A stretch of 64,000 bases of DNA from Pyrocephalus nanus (Eukaryota > Chordata > Aves > Passeriformes > Tyrannidae), in contig CM076261.1 in the NCBI GenBank assembly GCA_038380795.1, positions 35,489,866-35,553,865 of the forward strand, written 5' to 3'. The notes beneath the pieces are model-generated. The model was not told the origin of the DNA and made no database searches. It was given only the letters and a program-made list of their open reading frames with translations. Positions 58,151 to 64,000 of the stretch are shown one piece after another (position 1 is the stretch's first letter; the number at the start of each line of letters is the position of its first letter). A program made the position numbers and the translations under genes.

Positions 58151-61100
58151 TTAGATTGCTAATTTCTTAAGATGCAGCATGCAAAAGTGACAACAGTTTT
58201 TTAATCAAAGCTACTGACTGTCAATTTTCTTTATTTCCTGCTAATGCCTTATCGTACGTATATACAATCCATATATTTAGTAAAAGGATAATGTTGTTGG
58301 CTCATATCCATCTAGTGATCTGTTGTAATCACAGATCTTCTCTGCAAAACTGCTCACTACATGTGTCACTATAAAAGTATGTATGACTACTGACAATCTT
58401 TGACTTGACAAATTCCAATCTAGTCTTGGAATATCACTGAATTCAGTTTTGACTTCCTAAATATAGTTTTTGTTTATTTCAGTTGAGTTACTGGTATATT
58501 AACATCAAATGCTAGTGCAGCTCTGTACTGCCTATCTTTTTCTCTTGACAAAACAGGTTATTTCACTCTATCCACCTCTGTGGCCAGTTTTTAGTGAATG
58601 AACCTAGAAACTGTTTTCTTAATTTGCGTAGGAACATAGAATGCAAAGGAATGAAAATGTTTATTGCGTCTTGTTTTTCTTAGTTGTTGCTTCTCTTCAC
58701 AATGCATGTTATCATAACAGAGACAAGGCGAAAAAATTATACGAGTTGCTTTTCAGTTCATAGGATTGTTGTTTTCTTGTAGACACCTGCAAATCGTATT
58801 TTTTCTAAGGAGCAAAATTATTTTGTAATTTACGTATCTTTTCCTTTTTTTTTTTTTTCCTGAAGACACAAAGTTATCTTTGTCCTGTCTTTCAATGCAA
58901 TGGACTATTAAAGATAACTTTTAGCAAATCTAAGATTTCTACACCCAGATCTGCCTGTGTCTAGAACAAAATTTGTCAGGTCCAGCAGATAACCTTAATA
59001 TTTTTACATTGATTTGTTTCACTAAATATTCAGATGATAATCACAATAAATGCAACTACAATACAGCAAGATAACCCTTGAATAAAGAAAGAGCAAGTTA
59101 GACACTTCTTGACTAAATTGGAAGCTTTCATGAGTAATCTCTGACCTTTCTTTTTCTATCAAAGTTGAGATCTTATCCTTTGTCTCTCATATTGTGTTAG
59201 TGCTCTTTTTTTCTCTGATTTTAATGGCATTAAATGTCTGATTTAAACTGACCTTTTTATTTAAGACTGATAAGGATTTGCAGGAAAAGAAGCATTCAAA
59301 ACTCAGGCCATTCTCAAGCTCATTTTTGCTAGTTTTAATACTCCACTAAATAGAGAACCATTACTAGCCTTCATCACTGTCCTATTTCCAATATAGAACA
59401 TCAGTTTGCTAATCTTTATGTTTCTTTTTATTGTTCTTTGGGTTGTTTTTATTGTTTGGTGATGCAAACTGCAAAATTTCTGTACCTGTAGACAGACTTC
59501 ATTTTTTTAAATCCTTCTCTTCTATCTCATGTAAAAAAGCAGATCTGATTCCATTCTTCACTGAATGAACCCTTTGTTTTCTTCAAATCTAGCACAACAG
59601 ATATGCTTTATACTATCACTCTACATTGTTGTATGCACATGTAAAATAAATAAATCTAGATTATCAATAATTATGCTATTCAAAGTATGAAATAACACAT
59701 TATCTCAGGGGAAATTTTTCAAAGATAATGAATTTGTTTTTTTCTAATTACCGGTTTCAGATTTTAATTATAAATGTAATGTCTCCTTATAGAAGTGTAA
59801 AAGTTAAAGACTGTAATTTGATTTGTTATATAAACTGTCTAATTGTACTGCATGTCTATTAGTATATCCAGGTTTGTACCACGCACTATGAATTTATGGT
59901 ATGCTTTTTTGGTGAAGAAGTTACATGCTTGTGAGAAGTGAACTCATATTCTTATATTCAGGTTAAAATTGAATTACAAATATCTTTCATGAAAGAGTGA
60001 AAATGTTTGTCTCAATGGTCTAGAATATAGTAATGAATTCCAGCTAACTGAAGTCCAAGATACTTAAAATCCTAAAAGAAAAGAGCAACTCGTTGTAACA
60101 ACATATCATCATCAGCATCAGTGTTCTTTGGAAAAGGAAAAAAAATCTCTGGATGTTCCACTTTCTCAAAATGTTTTGAGGAATTTTTTTTTTTTTGTTT
60201 CATAGAGAAAAATACAACAAGCACAAACCTGCACACACGTGAAACCTTTAGAAACTAAATACAAACTTTCTTTTCTGTTTCTCCTTTATTTCCTCACCTT
60301 TTGTTGTTTGCTCCCTTTCATCTGAAAATGTTACAGAAATTATGAAAACACGGGAAAAATAAGGGGTTATGATACTGAATACTGCATGAAAAGTAATAAC
60401 TTTTTTTTTTATTTTAGTATTTTTTCACTCATTTTGCATATCCATGTTTTCCATCCATTAACTTATTTATCAAGGAAGTTTTGGCTTCTCCATTGCTCTA
60501 GTTTTTATAAATAAGCTTCCTTTTAAAGTTGATGCAAAATTCTACATTCTGAACTCTGTTAGGAACTACATGCTTTTTTATATAAGATTTAATTTTGAAA
60601 TTTTGAATAAAATTTGTCAGTTCTTTGCCAGATTTCTTTATTACAGCTATTTTTTTTTTTACAAAATCTATGAAATTTCTATAGTATGCTATATATGACC
60701 ATAGGAACTTCTATTATAATTTTATAATCTACTTATTTTATTATTGTATACATCCTTTACATGTGTAAATTCATGTTAAAAGTGTGCAACACTGTTAATA
60801 GTTTTTTGAGAGTCAAAATCACAATTAGAATAACTGGATATGGATAAATTACTTTGTTTTTCAGTAGTGCCAAAGATCACTGAGCATTATAGCTACATTG
60901 TGTCAGTCATGCTAAAAACCTTTGTCCTATTTGGTCTTTTTTTTCCAGTAGTGACACTTTGCTTTGATGGTACAGTGAATCAAAGAGCCAACACAGGGCA
61001 GTGAAGCAAGAAGAAGGAAAGAAGAATCCGTCTCTCTGGATGATTAGTCTTTCTTTCTTCACAGACAAAATACAGAAAATAGAAATACGGACTATAGAAC

Positions 61101-61937
61101 ACTATAAACATCTGGAAAACTGAGTTTTAGAATAAGATGCTTCTTACTGGAAGACTTCTTAATGCATACTGCAGTTACAGATTACCTGGATAAACTCTGA
61201 TTAAACAGAAGATAATTTTTTCCTTTCACACACATGGGAGAATGCGCAAATAACTTTTCTTTACATAATGAAACAATTGCAAATGAGAAAGATATCATTA
61301 TAAATTATGTCTTTTGTCACCCATTAGGTGGGAAACACTTTAATATCTTTCAAACTGAGAAGCATAATTGTTTGATGAGCCCAATCTCCATTGCATATCT
61401 CATCCTTTAATTATAATGTATTAGTTTTACAAGTGTTTATGGAGAAGTTGGTTAATCTAAGCAAGAAATCTATAATTCAAACCAATAGTCAAATTACATG
61501 AACTGCTTTGGTATTGATGTTGATAGATAGTGACTTTTTTACTTTATTTAATGTCTTTTCCAACATAAAATGTATGCTTCTAAAGTACACACATCACCTA
61601 AAATAACATTAGAGGACGTGAACAATTGTATGAACAACTGGATTAATACAAAAGGAAAAGGATTATGGAAAAAAGCATAATCTAACATTTTATAACAGAT
61701 GTAAAGCAAAATCCTTTCCTTTCTAGTTTAGAACTACTAAGTCTTTTGGCTTAAATTTCACCAAGTTTTCTATTGTCCCCAGAGGCTTCATCTTTGCAGT
61801 GATTCTGTACATTAGAATCACTTTAAAGAGTAAATCTATTGAAAATGTGAAATGGAACCTCAAGACTAGCAGGAATTACTTGCCAATGCAAGATCTCTTG
61901 AAAAATCTCTCTTTTTTTTCCTGTTTCGCTTTTGTTT
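58151..61937. other. Unannotated A+T-rich DNA
   Basis: No gene or repeat family recognised. Homopolymer T runs occur near 58846, 60188 and 60650. Confidence 0.5.
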
Positions 61938-62147
61938 TTTTTAGTTTAATTTTAAATGTATTTATTTTAAAGGAGAGACATTATTAATGTTAGCTATGAT
62001 AATAATAATAAAAAGAAATTAGAGATTTCATTTCTATTTCTGCAAAAGTCAACTGTTACACAATCTGATCTTCTGTACCTGAGACAAGACACTATACTTT
62101 GCAGTATCCTGTGCAGTTTAAACATTTTCTTCGCTCTGGTCTGCAGA
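61938..62147 (-). repeat. Unassigned interspersed repeat, copy 2
   Basis: Direct-orientation partner of 48103-48313. On the minus strand it ends in AAAATAAATACATTT, a polyadenylation-type signal at about 61960-61970. In this copy similarity to a retroviral-LTR layout continues leftward on the minus strand beyond 62147 (see the next entry). Confidence 0.85.
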
Positions 62148-62390
62148 AAAAGTCCCTCACTCAGCACCCTTTGCAAAGAATGAATCCATGGGAAACAGAC
62201 TTTTTCCAGGCAGAACTCTCTTCTAACCTTATTACTCCATTTATATACAGAATAAAGGGTCAAGCTATCAAGCCAGGCCAGGTGTTACTTATCTGCACAT
62301 ATACCATACAGACACTCCCCTGGCTGCCTTCAGCCTCAAAGATCAATCATACTTCAAGAGGCTTTCCAGCTTGACCTTGCGATTCTTTTC
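62148..62390 (-). mobile_element. Possible upstream part of the same LTR-like element
   Basis: Read on the minus strand, a TATA-like ctgtatataaatgg (about 62240-62255) precedes the shared repeat by about 100 bases. The shared repeat then ends in AATAAA. A TATA-to-AATAAA spacing of about 290 bases fits an LTR. No terminal inverted repeat or target-site duplication was found, and the upper edge meets a CA microsatellite. Confidence 0.35.
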
Positions 62391-62438
62391 ACACGCACAC
62401 ACACACACACACACACACATACACACACACACACACAA
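62390..62438. repeat. (CA)n microsatellite
   Basis: cacacgcacacacacacaca followed by a single cat interruption and a further CA run. Likely polymorphic. Confidence 0.95.
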
Positions 62439-64000
62439 ACTAATCTTAGCTCTGGCTTGCTCAGGACCACAATATTTTTTCTTTAATATTTTCTTCTTCT
62501 ACTTCTATCATCCAGGTGGCTGATGTTGCCTTGTTTAGCTGTTCTTACAATGGTCTTCATTCAAAACAATGAAAGATGGATTTTGACTCTTGTTGATAAC
62601 CCACAAAATATAGCCAGCCTTTTTGATGCAATCTTTTCATAACCAATTAGAAAATAATTTAACAAAATCCATAAATAACACAGACTTTGAAAAGTTTCAT
62701 TTCTATTGACAAACAACAATAGACTCTATTCTGTTTACAGGAACATGGTATACTGTCTACTGTAACCTTTCTAATGACTTCCACTGCATGATGGAGTAGT
62801 ACTACCATGTGGCAATGTTACAGAATTTCTTTGGATTTGTTTATCTGTTATCTTTTCAGATTTATGTTGGATTACATGTAAGGGAGTTCAGTAAATGAGT
62901 GATTTCCGTTTAATATCTTTTTGAGGCTTCTCACTCTCTGTTGAAACAAGTGCTGCACTAATGAGAATGCTCAACATTTCAATGCTTTCCAGAGAGTGAC
63001 AAAACATATTGGTCTTGGTGATAGACCTTTATAACATGGCATTCTATACTATATATATATTTTTAATGGTGGAATCTACTTGCAGAAAAAAGGATGTTCA
63101 CATAGGACATAACATTCCTAAAAAATTCATTTTGTCTTCCGAGTTTGGTAAGTTACAGGTGATCTAATGACATTATACAGTAGGTCAATTTAAGAGAAAA
63201 CACAATATTTCCAAAGGGACAAATATATTTTTACCTTAAAGAAGCTGTACTGAAGATACAAGAGCATTTCAGCATTATTTAAGGTGTTGTCACAGGATGA
63301 TCTCTAAAGAGCCCTATGTGCTAACTCAGATTCATTCCTGTGTAATTGCTGTTAACTAGTGTTATGGTAAAGATTTTTCTTGTATTCCAGGGAACGTGGG
63401 TCTTTTGGGTGAGGGCTAGCCCCCATCTTTGTTAGGTAACAGAGGATCATTTGTTGAAGTGAGGTGTACGATATAATTCTTTTCTATCAGTTTAAAAGTT
63501 TAAGCTGTACGTGTATGTTGATGTTTGTCCTTAATTGTTCTTATCATGCAATCACTTTGAGAACTTAGACATAAGGGGCTCTCTCCAAAACCCATCGAGG
63601 TTTATGTTATCTCTAATGCTGCTTTATTGGAAATGTAGTTTAGAATCAAGTACGTAAACAATTAAGAAAATATTGGAAAAATATCTATGAATAACTGATG
63701 AATAATGACAATAATAAAGATGAATAATTGCAAAAATAATTTCAAAAGAAAACAGTTAGAAAAACAAAAATGCTAAACCATACTAAAAAGATACATTTGG
63801 CATCTTGAAGAATATTGGCCGTTGTATTCTATTTTTTACTGCAGATCTCTCTGTGTTAAACTAAGGTACTTTTTCTTTCTCCACATTTAATTTATGACAA
63901 ACAATTTGGTGGGACAGCAAAGACTAGAACTTGAATCTCTTTCAATTCAGTGGGGGAAAATTTCAATACTGAAAGTGGAAGTATTTTATTTTCATATTCT
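62439..64000. other. Unannotated A+T-rich DNA
   Basis: Nothing recognisable apart from an AT run near 63048-63062. Confidence 0.5.

Noticed and set aside
1..64000. tRNA, rRNA, microRNA hairpins, CRISPR arrays, host exons
   Set aside because: Looked for and not found by eye. Small non-coding RNAs and conserved non-coding elements cannot be excluded without alignment or folding software.

Overview
This window looks like a bird nuclear genome. It is A+T-rich, intron- or gene-desert-like DNA with no operons, no ribosome-binding-site architecture and no convincing host exon. The diagnostic content is repeats. At least eleven fragments of the avian/reptilian LINE CR1 are present, several with the typical 3' end beginning at a tcatagaatca-type octamer repeat and with recognisable pieces of CR1 ORF2. 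Solo long terminal repeats (LTRs) of bird endogenous retroviruses (ERVs) are also present. No tRNA, rRNA, CRISPR array or complete host gene was recognised. Family names below come from recognising sequence, not from a database search.

Layout. 1-9.5 kb: unique A+T-rich DNA with CR1 copies at 3.3-3.7 kb (minus, abutting an older CR1-like remnant), 6.25-6.95 kb (minus) and 8.8-9.5 kb (plus). 9.5-16 kb: essentially featureless. 16.15-16.83 kb: probable LTR, minus. 18.7 kb: CR1 reverse-transcriptase scrap. 20.8-21.66 kb: old avian ERV LTR, minus, with an expanded CT/CA microsatellite inside. 22.08-23.08 kb: G+C-raised block of unknown origin. 27.38-28.05 kb: 3' end of a non-CR1 LINE (RTE-like) with a 206-codon open frame, the only long coding-like frame in the window. 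28-39 kb: mostly unique desert. 39.2-40.06 kb: two CR1 3' ends facing each other. 43.98 kb: CR1. 45.95-46.35 kb: 3' part of an ERV LTR, plus. 48.1 and 61.94 kb: two copies of an interspersed repeat that I suspect is an unlabelled LTR family. 49.6-51.0 kb: a CR1 split by a 1,096-bp solo LTR. 52.84 kb: CR1. 53.27-53.81 kb: a 546-bp solo LTR with intact ends. 57.8-58.15 kb: ancient CR1. The rest is low-complexity T/G or A/C tracts, microsatellites and unannotated DNA.

The most interesting object is the 1,096-bp LTR at 49,846-50,941. It has a 5-bp target-site duplication (GCCCC) and sits inside a CR1. It carries a 55-58-bp tandem array in which each of four units holds a same-orientation match to the vertebrate CTCF consensus. 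A consensus RFX X-box and a G-rich tract lie near its 5' end. If real, this is a transposon-borne, ready-made tandem insulator dropped into an A+T-rich desert. The second is the RTE-like LINE tail with a nearly intact C-terminal domain. The third is the two-copy repeat at 48.1/61.9 kb.

Boundaries given as approximate come from reading consensus-like sequence by eye and can be off by tens of bases.
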